64,000 nt of DNA from assembly GCA_036924085.1 (NCBI GenBank), contig JAVGWX010000012.1:33868119-33932118 (forward strand), given 5' to 3'. Source of the stretch: Ariolimax columbianus (Eukaryota; Mollusca; Gastropoda; Stylommatophora; Arionidae). The notes under the pieces are model-generated. The model worked only from the letters and a program-made list of their open reading frames with translations. It did no database searches and had not been told where the DNA came from. Numbering within the stretch: the first letter of the stretch is position 1; each line of letters begins with the position of its first letter. This document shows positions 22,421 to 34,183 of the stretch, piece after piece. Made by a program: the position numbers and the translations under genes.

Positions 22421-23639
22421 TGGCTTCCTTTGGGAAGTCTGCGCTAAAGCATTGTAAGTGCCTCTGCAGTGGCGGGTTTTGTAGAAATTTGCTTTAGAGA
22501 TCGAGGTCGATAGCCCTCCTGGGACACCTCTACCTTAGCTTGACACACCAATACTTTCATAGCCTGACCTCCCCTACATTACTTAGTGACACATCGCTGG
22601 ATACCTCTCGCTACCTAACACATTTCAAACTATCCCTTCGCCCTTCGTCTCGTTGATTTGAAATATTTTCTGCATTAATCACAGGTTCACGCAGTAAATA
22701 TTTTACAGTTAACACTTCATTTACACCGGATGCCTAACATTCATTTCAAACAGAGTTTTTTTAAAGATGAACTTCTATCAAAAGACGAACATCTAAACGC
22801 CATTTCTTTTCATACATTGCGGGCACAACCGGTTTTCTGTTCGGAGTTTTAACTAAAAACTCAGCTCCTCTTGAATTTGTCTCAATGTTTTCACTAAATG
22901 GAATATTACAAAAATGGCATAGTGTTTATCGCTAACCGTACGCGCAATTTATATCCTGAAACCATTAAAATAATCAAGAGAGCGACTTCTTTTCGCGTTT
23001 TTGACACCCATAGCCAAATCCCAGTTAGCGAGCAAATCGGCGTGTCGTGCATTTGAATGAAATGTCTGTAACACGTAGAACAGCCCGTGGATTCCTTTGT
23101 TACTCTGGATCGGGCCTATCAATACATGAGAACGTTAAAAATATTTCCGACAAAGAATTTCATGGTACGACTTTTTATCGGGTATTCCTTGCTCATTCAT
23201 CATCAGAATTTCTGGGCTCTCCAAACCTCTGTCGAACAGCGATGCTGTCTAGCTCTCGACCCAAAGAGCACACTGCCCTCCGGAGCTTATACTAAGAAAA
23301 GATAACTGGCAATTATTTAAGAGCTTCATTAACTCCCCGCATAATAGCTGCCCTTTCCCACCTCACCCTCGCTTCCCTGTCACCTTGAATTCCGATTTTC
23401 AAACGAACTTCATAGACTTTAATTTTCTTCTTAAAGGACTGTAGATTTGTGACAGTTACCTGTGTTAGACATTTGTTTTCTTCTTCGTCTCCTTTCTATC
23501 ACTCTTCTTCGTATATACCTTTCTTTTTTATTTTAGTTCATTCTCCATCTTCATTTTCTCAGTTATCTTACTCTCGCTTTTTCTCCCTTGTCTCCTCCTT
23601 CTTTTCATTCCTTAACCTTCATTTCCTCCGTGTGATATT
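22421..23639. other. No gene recognised; becomes pyrimidine-rich after 23420
   Basis: Nothing recognisable; the last 200 bases form the edge of the next array. Confidence 0.4.
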
Positions 23640-24500
23640 TCTTGTTGTTGATCTTCTTATTCTTCTTCTTCTTCTTCTTCTTCTTCTACTTCTTCTTCTC
23701 CAGTCTTTCTTATTCTTTCTTCCCATTCTACTTCACATTGTTCTCATTCTACTTCTCATTCTACTTCTCATTCTACTTCTCATTCTACTTCATTCTATTT
23801 CTCATTCTATTTCTCATTCTATTTCTCATTCTACTTCTCATTCTACTTCTCATTCTACTTCTCATTCTACTTCATTCTATTTCTCATTCTATTTCTCATT
23901 CTACTTCTCATTCTACTTCTCATTCTACTTCATTCTATTTCTCATTCTATTTCTCATTCTATTTCTCATTCTACTTCTCATTCTACTTCTCATTCTACTT
24001 CATTCTATTTCTCATTCTATTTCTCATTCTATTTCTCATTCTATTTCTCATTCTATTTCTCATTCTACTTCTCATTCTACTTCTCATTCTACTTCATTCT
24101 ATTTCTCATTCTATTTCTCATTCTATTTCTCATTCCACTTCTCATTCTACTTCTCATTACACCTCATTCTACTTCTCATTCTACTTCTAATTCTACTTCA
24201 CATTGTTCTCATTCTACTTCTCCTTCCACTTCTCATTCTACTTCTCCTTCCACTTCTCATTACACCTCATTCTACTTCTCATTACACCTCATTCTACTTC
24301 TCATTCTACTTCTCATTACACCTCATTCTACTTCTCATTACACCTCATTCTACTTCTCATTACACCTCATTCTACTTCTCATTACACCTCATTCTACTTC
24401 TCATTACACCTCATTCTACTTCTCATTCTACTTCTCATTACACCTCATTCTACTTCTCATTCTACTTCTCATTCATTACACTTTTCATTCTATTTCTCAA
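23640..24500. repeat. Pyrimidine-rich array of 11-12-bp units
   Basis: TCATTCTACTTC and TCATTCTATTTC alternate with TCATTACACCTC towards the right. It starts from a CTT run at 23658-23698. Long plus-strand frames (FYFSFYFS, SHSTSHST) are low complexity. The variants are grouped in blocks, showing nested duplication. Confidence 0.95.
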
Positions 24501-24659
24501 TCTTTGCTAGTTCAATTGTTATCTGTTCTTTTTCTGTTCTTTATCCTCTTTTCCCCGCTGACATTGACTACAACAATATTCTGAACCATGTGAGAAAGCC
24601 GTTACTTTAACGTAACAAAAAAATTCCCATATATAAAAACATTTATTGGCATCGTTCAT

Positions 24660-24860
24660 ATGCCATCATCTACTCAGACATAACAGCACGGGTAACAGTG
24701 TCAACAGTCAATACCAGGAACAGAAGCGTAGGTGACAGAAACGAAGGTTCGGGGATTGGACCACGAGCGGGATCAAGATGCTGAGCAGCGCATAACCTGC
24801 AGTGGTCAGCGACCCATAGCTGACTGCTAGCGTCAGGGCCAGCGAACCAGAGCTGCAAAG
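24660..24860 (-). repeat. Dispersed element carrying two units related to the 5.4-kb array
   Basis: Read on the minus strand from 24858: GCTGGCCCTGACGCTAGCAG, then TCAGCTATGGGTCGCTGACC, then GCGCTGCTCAGCATCTTGA and CGTGGTCC. This parallels 5545-5640 but with only two units instead of seven. Confidence 0.6.
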
Positions 24861-24971
24861 ACCCTTCTACACCTCCACGCGGTGATCCTAGATAACATGC
24901 TGCAGCAGGACAGACTGGCTAAGGAGAAGAGATCGAAGGGGGAATCTTAACCCTGTATTCAAAAAATGATT

Positions 24972-25115
24972 GCTGAAGTCGGATGTGTTGGACCGAAAGG
25001 TGCAAATATCGCAGTCAAGCTGTAAACTGCCACACAACGCATTCCGTTCTCTGGACTACATTCTGCTACTTAAGCCCTTTTCAGGGTTTGGTTGCGATAG
25101 ATTGAGAACTAACAA
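24972..25115 (+). mobile_element. F-I dispersed element, 3' half
   Basis: GCTGAAGTCGGATGTGTTGG, ACCGAAAGGTGCAAATATCG, CACACAACGCATTCCGTTCT and GATTGAGAACTAACAAAGCC. The start GCTGAAGTCGGATG is identical to the core of SINE A. Confidence 0.78.
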
Positions 25116-25817
25116 AGCCAAGCCGAACCACGAGCTATATATGAAAATTTAAACATATAAACTGATACACAACTAATGTGCCGAGCGACTTAAAAAATGT
25201 GGATATCCCTGGTCTAACACCATCAGCCTCCAAACGCAATGCACAACCCTGTTTAGTAGCATTTACGACATGTTTAGAAGTATGCAATGTTTCTATATAT
25301 GCTACCTCCATACCGGCCCCGTATTACAGAGAAACACGATTCTATTTTAAAATCCCCCAGATCTATTGTCCCGGCTTTAGGTTTTTTTTCGGCTCTATGC
25401 ACCGTTTCCTACGCGCCAGACCAGCCAGGGACATGCTTGCCTTTCTCAAGCGTGAAAGCAGGGCGCACTGCAGAACCATACAAGCGTGAACTATCCACCG
25501 AAATTCGATATTTAATGATACAAATCAATTTATAATAATGGATTTAAAGAAACATAAAATGGATGTATATACAGCGTGGTTTAATTAAATGAGGAATCAA
25601 TACACGAAATAATGTATTAAAGGCATCAATTATGTGTATGTACTCGTTTTATGGGAATATAACAATCGATAAATATATAAATATAAATATATATTTAAAA
25701 GAAAGAATAAAGACAAGCAAATTGGCAAATTTATGAGTAATGTGTTTGCTGTTTTTGTGTCTTAATATTCTTACTCTTGTTTTGGGTTATTTGGTTTGTT
25801 TTGGGGATTTTTTTTTT
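25116..25817. other. No gene seen; AT-rich from 25490
   Basis: A 103-residue frame (25178-25489, +) has no recognisable motif. The rest is AT-rich with TATAAATATA runs. Confidence 0.4.
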
Positions 25818-25935
25818 TTGTCTTCGGCGATCGTCATAAAAAAATATGTAAATTACGTTGTAACGCTGTGTTGTTTACAGTAAAGCTGTGATACATACGC
25901 GTTTCGAGGCGACACATCCGGTTTCAGCTTAGATA
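25818..25935 (-). mobile_element. F-I dispersed element, decayed 3' end
   Basis: TTCGGCGATCGTCAT (tail side), then TGTAACGCTGTGTTG, TTTACAGTAAAGCTG and CGACACATCCGGTTTCAGCT match the minus-strand order of the copy at 39262. Confidence 0.5.
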
Positions 25936-26195
25936 ATTTGAATTTACCGATTTGAAACTAACTTTTGCTTCAAGTATATATATTTCGTAATGCCGGAGTC
26001 CTGAAAGGGCGCAAAGAATAGTAGTAAGATTGTTAACTGACAAGCATGTCATAAGAAGCAATACAGAGGGGTTTAATGTCGCCCGCTACCTCATTCTGTG
26101 GAAACTTAAAACCACACACAAAAACTTAAGGAAATATTTACAAATCAGCTAAGAAGATCAATTCAGCCCAGCCATGCAAGATTCTGCCAATAGGG
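25936..26195. other. No gene recognised
   Basis: Nothing supportable. Confidence 0.35.
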
Positions 26196-26199
26196 CAAA

Positions 26200-26480
26200 T
26201 GAGACGATGCAGAGAATCTGCATCTCTGACTTGCCTGTTCTATTCTATATAAAGGAAGAAGGTAAGGCATGCAAATAGCTGACATGGGTGGCATAGCATG
26301 TGAGGACTTTACGTGTATTTGTTGATGACATGTGCTCATTGGAAAGCTGAAAGGTTTGGATTAATTGATTTGTTAATTGATTGATTGATTGATTGGCCGA
26401 TTAATTTATTGATTGGTGGATCCATCAATTGATTTATTGGTTGACCGATTTATTTATTTATTGATTGGAACTTTTAAAAC
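26200..26480 (+). repeat. 3' end of a dispersed element with TTGA-repeat tail
   Basis: The body ending GAAAGGTTTGGATTAATTGA is followed by ATTGATTGATTGATTG and decayed variants to about 26465. Related to 22230-22420. Confidence 0.5.
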
Positions 26481-26509
26481 AAACAAACAAAATTTTTATT
26501 TTAAAAAAC

Positions 26510-26720
26510 TTTAAGCGGGATCTCGACTTCATTGCCTCGGGTTTTTTCCCCATTTTAGCTCGGTCTCTCTCGACAGATCTGTCGAGAGCATCGCACAAAG
26601 CACGAGCTCCGTAGCGCCAGCGATGAACCCAGGGATTTCCGGAAAAAAATTGACATCATGGACCGACCGTCGCAGCTCGAAATCGAACCCCGACCGTCTG
26701 AACATAATGAAGTAATGTGT
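26510..26720 (-). mobile_element. SINE family D, second copy
   Basis: Shares GCTCGGTCTCTC, GAGCATCGCACAAAGCACGA, GATGAACCCAGGGATTTCCG and CGACCGTCGCAGCTCGAA with the copy at 9505. The right end with the A box is lost after GACCGTCTGAAC. Confidence 0.65.
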
Positions 26721-27600
26721 ACTTTTCTATATTCGGGTAATTGTGTTTGGGATTTGAATATAATGTTTAAATATAAATTGTTTTTACTGTTATTATTACC
26801 ATAATTTAACATCAATTAATTGATTGTCAGAGAACATCTAAATTCATTTAATATTAGCGTATTGGAACAATGAATACGAATTATTGCAATACACGAGTCC
26901 GTTTTCCTTGGAACAGTTGATCCTCTCATTTTACAAGCTGTGCAGGCCTGATTTAGATTATTTAGATTTTCTCATTTTTGGTTTCTTTTGTTGTTGATGC
27001 CTTGACTAAGACTGCTTAGTCGTAACCACGGGTGATGACTGTATGTGTGCTACGTGACAGGGACTCATGTTCGAGTCGAATTCGTTGCTTCTCGCGTACA
27101 ATGGGCTGCACATGTCTTCTTATCTGTGTCTTGTGGCTCATATTCTCTACTCTATAGCAGGGCACGACAAATCGCGAGCGCCAGGTCGCCATGGTGCCTT
27201 GACCTGATGTTATGACCCCTGTTGTTTCAAAACAAGTATATTTACTCACACAATTGCCACTGTCGCGTACACCCGCTGTCAATTTTAAGGGACACAAACT
27301 ATTTTACGGCGCAGTTTCCGCTCCTTCTGCCAACTTTCAAGCTCAGATATCCGGCGGCGTGTTGCGCATCAACCAAGATATAAATATCAGCTGAAATAGG
27401 AATGTATTGCTTTGAAAAAAAACTGAAATTTGCACATTTAGAATTTAGATGTTGAACAGCAATTCACCCATTCCGTCTTGCGTGTTACCCAACTCTTCAC
27501 TCAGCAGCATGCCTGGCTTCTATGTTGATTACATGGCTCCTAGATACTAAACACAGTTGTAACCCCTGCTCTACAAGATGAAGTAGTCGGCCCCATGCCC
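26721..27600. other. No gene recognised
   Basis: Frames up to 93 residues without motifs. 27565-27612 matches the K repeat (GGCCCCATGCCCAAAC). Confidence 0.4.
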
Positions 27601-27603
27601 AAA

Positions 27604-28020
27604 CATCATTAGTCTTCTTCTTCCTCTTCTTCGTACGCAGTCAGACAGTAACCATTATTTTTTCGAAAAAAGCGGCGGTCATCCCGAGGCTGTCGACACT
27701 ACCATAGAGCTTGTCTTGTGGTTCCACTGGTGATGGCCACATCTGCTCTCTCTGATCCTCGTGTTTCGGGCAGTTCTGCAGCAGATGTTCAGCGGTCATT
27801 TTACCGGTACCACACGGGCATTCGTCGGTACCACCTTTCTTCAATTTGTTGAATAGGTGGTACCTCAGTCTATTGTGGCCAGTGCGAAGTCTGAAGACCT
27901 GCTCTCTTCTGTTCAACTGGTAATAGGCATCGTTTTTGGTGTAACCAGTATGTTCGGTTTCCCATTTAATCATGTATCTGGCTGTAATAAGCCGTTTTGA
28001 CTCTTCGTACGTCATACTAG
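27604..28020 (-). mobile_element. C-terminal end of an RNase H-type non-LTR element, with GAA tail
   Basis: Minus-strand translation from 28015: MTYEESKRLITARYMIKWET, NDAYYQLNRREQVFRLRTGH, DECPCGTGKMTAEHLLQNCP and KLYGSVDSLGMTAAFFEKIM. This is very close to the 5.9-kb copy, so the same family. Two residues are missing in REQV--FRLRTGH relative to REQVVVFRL, an in-frame loss of six bases. The 3' end is GACTGCGTACGAAGAAGAGG with interrupted GAA repeats at 27612-27640. The RNase H domain is lost by 5' truncation. Confidence 0.9.
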
Positions 28021-28475
28021 TATCTGTTTGTGCATCCTTAGTCTGACTTAGCTTAGTCTTCCTGACATTTGGTATAACTGTCTAAATTTCAGTTCCTTGT
28101 GATTTATAGTTTTTACAGGATTAAGTAGAGGAGCACGTGACCGAATGGTTTAGATGCCTGCCTGCCGACAAGGAAGGCAGGTGTTTCGAATCCCGGTATG
28201 GCATCTGTTGTTTTTCTGTTGAGGGTGAAATAAACAAACAGAGCCTGAATAGACGTGTCGATAGCAGTGGCGAAACGGCCTGTAGTTCTCAGCCTAAAAA
28301 ACCTCTCGACTACCCCAGCAATGGGAAAAAGTCGTAGCTTAAACTTCCTTAGTCTGACTCAGCTTAGTCTTCCTTCTTTCTGCCATTTGGTGTAGCTGTC
28401 TGTCTTTCTGTTTCTTGTAATTTATAGTCTCTACAGGATGAAGTAACCGACCACATGCCTAAACTTCCTTAGGCC
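28021..28475 (+). mobile_element. tRNA-Ser-like SINE (family K), partial tandem dimer
   Basis: Two related tail segments, 28040-28130 and 28348-28470 (both with TTAGTCTGACT..AGCTTAGTCTTCC, GTAATTTATAGT or GTGATTTATAGT, and TACAGGAT), flank a tRNA-like head at 28131-28205. The head has GTGACCGAATGGTTTAGATG (A box) and GTGTTTCGAATCCCGG (B box). A further tail copy lies at 30495-30560. Head plus tail form one unit; the upstream tail is a truncated first unit. Confidence 0.6.
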
Positions 28476-29749
28476 CCTTTCACGATATGCCTACACTGTT
28501 ATTGAATGCTCTCATTTCAGACTGCTGTAATACACCACAAGACTCACACTTATTTAAAATATGATTAACAAAGAAACGGCGTAGAAAGAAAATAAATTTT
28601 AAAAAAAGAAGAGATAGCAACAAAGATGAATTAAGAACTACAGAAAAAAAAGGCGGCACAGTTACTAGTAGTAGGGTGTAAAAAACAACAGAGACGTCTT
28701 CCATTTCGAATAGGGCGTTCCCAAATCTGGGGAGGGAAAGAAGTTCTGAGAACTTTAAATGAGATTCCGTCTTTATCCGTGGTTGTCGGAGCGAAGATCA
28801 AGCCGGCCTCTGAATCAGGTTCACACCTTCAGTTGGGCCTGTCGTAAAGTGATCTGAGATTGACGAACCAACACCTTCCGCAGCTGCTGTTCGACTTTTC
28901 ACGTGAACTGCTTCCAACATAAATTGTATCCCAATATGGTCACTATTATCATGTGAGCTGCTTTTCATATCCTAACTGTAAGTCATGTACCAATTTACAG
29001 CTTGGTAGACTGAACGAGTTGGTGGTCGAGCAGCCTGGCTACTGGTCTCTGACCAAAGGTCAACTGATTCAAAACCTCGGTAAGAAAACTTTTTGCTACT
29101 GATTCTACATTAAAAACCTATCATGTACATTGCGTGGCGACTTTACGGACAAACAGCCTTTAATACTCATTCCTATAGTTCCTTCCTGTGGGCCCCAGCA
29201 GTGGGATTGAATGCCGTTATAACAGGTTTGTTTCTTTAAACTCTGGAGTTACCCATTAATTCATCCACATCTTCGCTCAAATGTGATAGCAGAGACCAAA
29301 ACTGAAACTGGCCACTTTCAGAGAAAATATATTTCCAAGAATTTGCCATCAATCAACGTGTCAGTCCAATGTAAACCATTTGTTCTAATCATAGCTGGTC
29401 CTTTCGGGAAGCCTGAATCCGATTGTTTGCAATGGCTGATAATTATGACAATGTTGTTTTTTTTGTAAATGGTTGCTAGCCTCACGCACCGCCCTCTTAA
29501 GTCACATGCATTGAAGGTTCCAGTTGTCCTATTCTCATCATCCCGGATGCTACATCAGACGTAGAGACCGAGAATTGAACTCAATACTGCTTTGATTTGA
29601 CATAATGGCTCTTCCTCAGTCATGGAGTGTAGGGTCTTCTACCATGAAATATAATTTTCTACCATGGAGATGTTGTTGTGAATGCATAATGAGCAAGTTT
29701 ACTCTATCGTGCGACTCGAAAAAGTATAAAGTGGAGTACTGCAGTAGCT
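28476..29749. other. No gene recognised
   Basis: No coding motif found. 29090-29130 (AAAACCTATCATGTACA) has a weak match near 45510-45530. Confidence 0.4.
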
Positions 29750-29925
29750 CTTTTGTCACATCCCGTGCTGATGAAGGTGGACCGCAATTCTCCAGGCGGT
29801 TATGCGATGCTTCACTTCATCTCCGTTTCGCTAACTACCATTGGAATCACGTCGATCCCCCACCTCTTAGCCAAACTAACAAAAGGAACATCGAGGTGGG
29901 GATCTTGGCAAGTATATTTTGCCTG
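29750..29925. repeat. Dispersed element J with internal inverted repeat
   Basis: GATCCCCCACCTC (29854-29866) and GAGGTGGGGATC (29893-29904) form a short stem. The element at 48755-48958 has the same arms (48838-48849 and 48902-48913) and nearby matching sequence (TTAGCCAAA vs TTGGCCAGA), so this is a repeated family rather than chance. Confidence 0.5.
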
Positions 29926-30440
29926 ACCCTGACTAACATGTCTGATCTGTATGTTTTGCCTAACCCTGACTAACATTTCTGATCAGAATGTTTTGCCTGA
30001 CTCTGACTAACATGTCTGATCAGTATGTTTTGCCTGACCCAGGCTAATATGTATGATCTGTATGTTTTGCCTGACCCCGACTAACATGTCTGATCAGTAT
30101 ATTTTACCTGACCCTGCCTAACATGTCTGATCAGTATATTTTGCTTGACCTGACTAACATAGTCTGCTCTGTATGTTTTACCTGACCCTGACTAACATTT
30201 CTGATCAGTATGTTTTGCCTGACCCTGACTAACATTTCTGATCAGTATGTTTCACCTGACCCTGACTAACATGTCTGATCTTTCTGTTTTGCCTGACCCT
30301 GACTAACATAGTCTGACCAGAATATTTTATCTGACCCTGACTAACATGTCTGATCAGTACATTTTGCTTGACTTGACTAACATAGTCTGATCTGTATGTT
30401 TTGCCTAACCCTGACTAACATTTCTGATCTGTACATATTG
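29926..30440. repeat. 37-bp minisatellite, about 13-14 imperfect copies
   Basis: Unit GTATGTTTTGCCTGACCCTG with ACTAACATGTCTGATCA. More diverged than most arrays here. Confidence 0.92.
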
Positions 30441-31069
30441 CTTGTCCACAAGTTACTCTCGTGTTCCCCGACCATGAAGTGTAGAAGCCCTTTTAGTTTT
30501 TTTCGTGGCTTATAGATTCTGCAGTCTGGAGTAGCCGGTCCCATGCCCATAAATCTTCATAATGAATAGCATGCGCTTTAACCTCTCTGGTACCCAGGCA
30601 TTAGAAAGGGGCGTTCCATTGCACACATAGAAATTGTATACCCCTGAACTCAGCATTGAATTCACCCAGTTCAACTGTCGGTAGTTCTGTTCTTTTCTTA
30701 TGAACTGAGCCCATTTAATAACGAAATGCTTTTCATCGCTGTACAGGAGTTACGATCTAAATGCCAACTATTTTTATGAACTGCGCGCTAAAATAGAGCA
30801 TCTTGGCGCATAGCGGTAACAGCGTTTGTCTCTCGCTATAAGTAAGCAGGGTTTGATCCACCAAAACTCAACACACTTTAGTCCACCTAGCTGTAAAAAG
30901 GACCTGGTTTACTGCAAGAGAAGGCGGCTTTTGCTAACGGGTGTGATTACGAAGAGCATTCCGGATCTAGGATCCCGTTTCGAGCGCCTCGCTTTTTTCC
31001 TGACAGTTTGAACAGTCTTGTAGAGAAAAGATCCGAGCCTCTTTTGTCACAACGGCTAAATGTTTTAAT
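30441..31069. mobile_element. K-repeat tail fragment and a tRNA-like head
   Basis: 30495-30560 matches the K tail. At 30800-30865 TCTTGGCGCATAGCGGTAAC followed about 30 bases later by GCAGGGTTTGATCCACC has A- and B-box spacing, so it is probably the head of another tRNA-derived SINE. It is not an intact tRNA. Confidence 0.4.
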
Positions 31070-32635
31070 GAGGTCTTGGTCAGTAGGTTTTAGTCTTTGT
31101 CAGTTTGTTTCAATGATGTCTTGATCAGTATGTTTTAGTCTTTGTCAGTTTGTTTCAATGAGGACTTAGTTAGTATGTTTCAGTCTTTATCAGTATGTTT
31201 CAATGAGATCTTGGTCAGTATGTTTCAATGAGGTCTTGGTCAGTATGTTTCAATGAGGTCTTGGTCAGTATGTTTCAATGAGGTCTTGGTCAGTATGTTT
31301 CAATGAAGTCTTGCTCAGTATGTTTCAATGAGGTCTTGGTCAGTATGTTTCAATGAGGTCTTGGTCAGTATGTTTCAATGAGGTCTTGGTCAGTATGTTT
31401 CAATGAGGTCTTGGTCAGTATGTTTCAATGAGGTCTTGGTCAGTATGTTTCAATGAGGTCTTGGTCAGTAAGTTTCAATGACGTCTTGGTCAGTATGTTT
31501 CAATGAGGTCATGGTCAGTATGTTTCAATGAGGTCTTGGTCAGTATGTTTCAATGAGGTCTTGGTCAGTATGTTTCAATGAGGTCTTGGTCAGTATGTTT
31601 CAATGAAGTCTTGCTCAGTATGTTTCAATGAGGTCTTGGTCAGTATGTTTCAATGAGGTCTTGGTCAGTATGTTTCAACGAGGTCTTGGTCAGTATGTTT
31701 TAGTGAGGTCTTGGTCAGTATGTTTCAATGAGATCTTGGTCAGTATGTTTCAATGAGGTCTTGGTCAGTATGTTTCAATGAGGTCATGGTCAGTATGTTT
31801 CAATGAGGTCTTGTTCAGTATGTTTCAATGAGGTCTTGGTCAGTATGTTTCAATGAGGTCTTGGTCAGTATGTTTCAACGAGGTCTTGGTCAGTATGTTT
31901 TAGTGATGTCTTGGTCAGTATGTTTCAATGAGATCTTGGTCAGTATGTTTCAATGAGGTCTTTGTCAGTATGTTTAAATAAGGTCTAGGTCAGTATGTTT
32001 CAATGAGGTCTTGGTCAGTATGTTTAAATAGGGTCTTGGTCAATATGTTTCAGTCTTGATCAGTATGTTTCAGTCTTGGTCAGTATGTTTCAGTCTTGGT
32101 CAGTATGTTTGTCTTAGTCAGTATGTTTCAATGAGGTCTCCGTCAGTATGTTTGTTTCAGTCTTGGTCAGTATGTTTCAGCCTTGGTTAGTATGTTTCAG
32201 TCTTGGTCAGTATGTTTCAATGAGGTCTTGGTCAGTATGTTTCAATGAGGTCTTGGTCAGTATATTTCAATAGGGTCTTAGTCAATATATTTCAGTCTTG
32301 GTCAGTATGTTTCAGTCTTGGTCAGTGTGTTTCAGTCTTGGTCAGTATGTTTGTCTTGGTCAGTATGTTTCAGTCCTGGTCCGTATGTATCAGTCTTGGT
32401 CAGTATGTTTCAGTCTTACTTAGTCGCTCCTCTTCTACCTTGAGGTGTAGAGATTATGTTTCAGTCTTGATCAGTATATTTCAGTCTTGGTCAGTATGTT
32501 TCAGTCTTGGTCAGTATGTTTCAGTCTTGGTCAGTATATTTCAGTCTTGGTCAGTATGTCTCAGTCTTGGTCAGTGTGTTTCAATGAGGTCTTGGTCAGT
32601 ATGTCTCAGTCTTGGTCAGTATATTTCATATAACT
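31070..32635. repeat. 25-bp minisatellite passing into a 20-bp form, about 60-65 copies
   Basis: The left two-thirds uses TTTCAATGAGGTCTTGGTCA with GTATG (25 bp). From about 32040 the unit is mostly TTTCAGTCTTGGTCAGTATG (20 bp), consistent with loss of an internal five-base segment that then spread. The 20-bp form also occurs once or twice at the left edge (31095, 31135). Confidence 0.96.
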
Positions 32636-32649
32636 CTGCGTAAATCTTT

Positions 32650-32765
32650 TACTCCAGGGGTCGCTGTGTCCGAGAGATAAGGCATTCGTCTCTCAAATCG
32701 ATGTACCGAAACAGTGGTCGATCGAATCTCACAAGTTTCAAACGACAACTGATCTGAAAGGCGGG
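32650..32765 (+). mobile_element. tRNA-like SINE head (fragment)
   Basis: GTCGCTGTGTCCGAGAGATA with AGGCATTCGTCTCTC resembles a tRNA-Ser/Leu D arm and anticodon arm. GTGGTCGATCGAATCTCA resembles a B box. Mismatched stems rule out an intact tRNA. Confidence 0.45.
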
Positions 32766-33479
32766 TGGAACAGAGTATTTGCATTCTGAGTTACCTACAG
32801 TCGTCTTGACTTATGTCTTGCCACTGGTCAAGCTAGCTCAGGACCAGAGAGTGAATTTGATGGTCAGCATAAGTTACTTCATCAAGGCAAAACCGCCTGA
32901 GGATGTCCCAATCATCACTTACGATGGGCAACTACCTTTTCTCCAACCTGTGATTGGTATCACCAAAGAGCGCGTCCTTTTGTCATCTCGTTCAAAAGTC
33001 AACTAAAGCCAACAGATAATGAATCGAATGATCTTCGTAGATGACGACTGAAAACCACAATCTCCTTTGTGCTGTTGCCATACCAGACTTTGTGGGCTCT
33101 CTACCATTATTCTCTACATTTAAAATGTTTCTACTATTAAAAAATAGACGAGCTAAAATATCAACACAACGTTTAACTGAAATCGTAGGAAATTTTCTCT
33201 AGATCTACCCTTTACAACAAAAGAATATAAAACATTTAGCCACCAGATTTCGATAACCGAAGGTGTCGAAATTTGGTACCTTTACACGGTTATTTAAATT
33301 GTATTTAATTCTTTCGTTCCTTTATTGTTCGGCAGTCCATTTAATGATGCCACTTTTATATTGCCCGGAACAAAAGAGATATATCATTTGGTTTGTATTT
33401 TTTATCTCAACGTGGCGATTGTAATTAACGGTAGAATGGGACTGTTAATTACTTGTCACGAAACATTTCTCTTCTTTTT
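32766..33479. other. No gene recognised
   Basis: A 75-residue frame at 32779-33006 (+) has no recognised motif. Confidence 0.4.
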
Positions 33480-33720
33480 CTACAGCGTTCGTTCTGAAAA
33501 AGAAGTAAAGACGCTGAGTCTGCGATATCCCTGAATTTTGGTCCGACACATATAGTTTCAGCTGGGATTGTTTAGGTACCTGGTTTGACTTCCCACTGCG
33601 ATTCCTATTCTCTTTACCAGACTACATTAGTACAGTCTGTTTCCAGGCTCTTCGATGCAGAATAGCCCCGGTTCGTTGATCCTGATTCAAGCAGTCAGCA
33701 ATGAATTGCATTTTAGTCTC
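33480..33720 (-). mobile_element. F-I dispersed element, both halves present but decayed
   Basis: GCGTTCGTTCTGAAAAAGAA (tail), GCGATATCCCTGAATTTTGG with TCCGACACATATAGTTTCAG (core), then GACTTCCCACTGCGATTCCT, ACAGTCTGTTTCCAGG and CAAGCAGTCAGC (5' half). One of two copies that show the two halves joined. Confidence 0.65.
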
Positions 33721-33779
33721 CGAACTTCAAAGATGTGTAAAGATTGTCGAATAACATCGGCCGTGGGAGATGATGTGTT

Positions 33780-34183
33780 TAAACGTGTGTTCTCGGGGAT
33801 TACCGGGATGTAAAAATCGGCATTTGAAAATAAAAGATCAACTACTGGAACAGGTACAGTGATTTTCCTATCTAGGTAATGCAATAACGGAAGAAGGCAG
33901 CTATGAAAAAGAAATCAGAAAGAGAATAGGTATGGCCAAGATGGCATTCAGCAACATGCGACACATTCTGATATCCAAACAGATAAATCATCAATTGAAA
34001 ATAAGAATTGGCAGGTGTTATGTATACTCGTCACTACTGTATGGCGCAGAAATATGGACACTGAATGACAATTTGGAAAAGAGTATTGAAGTCTTCGAAA
34101 AATGGGTATTTAGAACATTGGGTCGCATTTCTTGGTGGGTTTTGCAGACGACATATTTTCTTATACGTCTTCATTTACTATTC
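33780..34183 (+). mobile_element. Non-LTR reverse transcriptase, thumb/connection fragment
   Basis: In one frame from about 33863: FSYLGNAITEEGSYEKEIRK, RIGMAKMAFSNMRHILISKQ and CYVYSSLLYGAEIWTLNDNL, then EVFEKWVFRTLGRISW. The YLG...I..R...A...M motif, the LLYG(A/C)E.W motif and the W..R.L.RISW motif are the standard landmarks downstream of the reverse transcriptase palm in endonuclease-type non-LTR elements. There is no palm domain upstream and no C-terminus downstream; a SINE B copy follows directly. Confidence 0.85.

Noticed and set aside
23449..24610. Serine/phenylalanine-rich membrane-like protein
   Set aside because: Pyrimidine-rich low-complexity array; hydrophobicity follows from the T content.
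28131..28205. tRNA-Ser gene
   Set aside because: A- and B-box-like parts exist, but the stems do not pair properly and the copy is fused to a SINE tail.
32650..32730. tRNA-Ser or tRNA-Leu gene
   Set aside because: Acceptor and T stems are mismatched; best explained as a SINE head.
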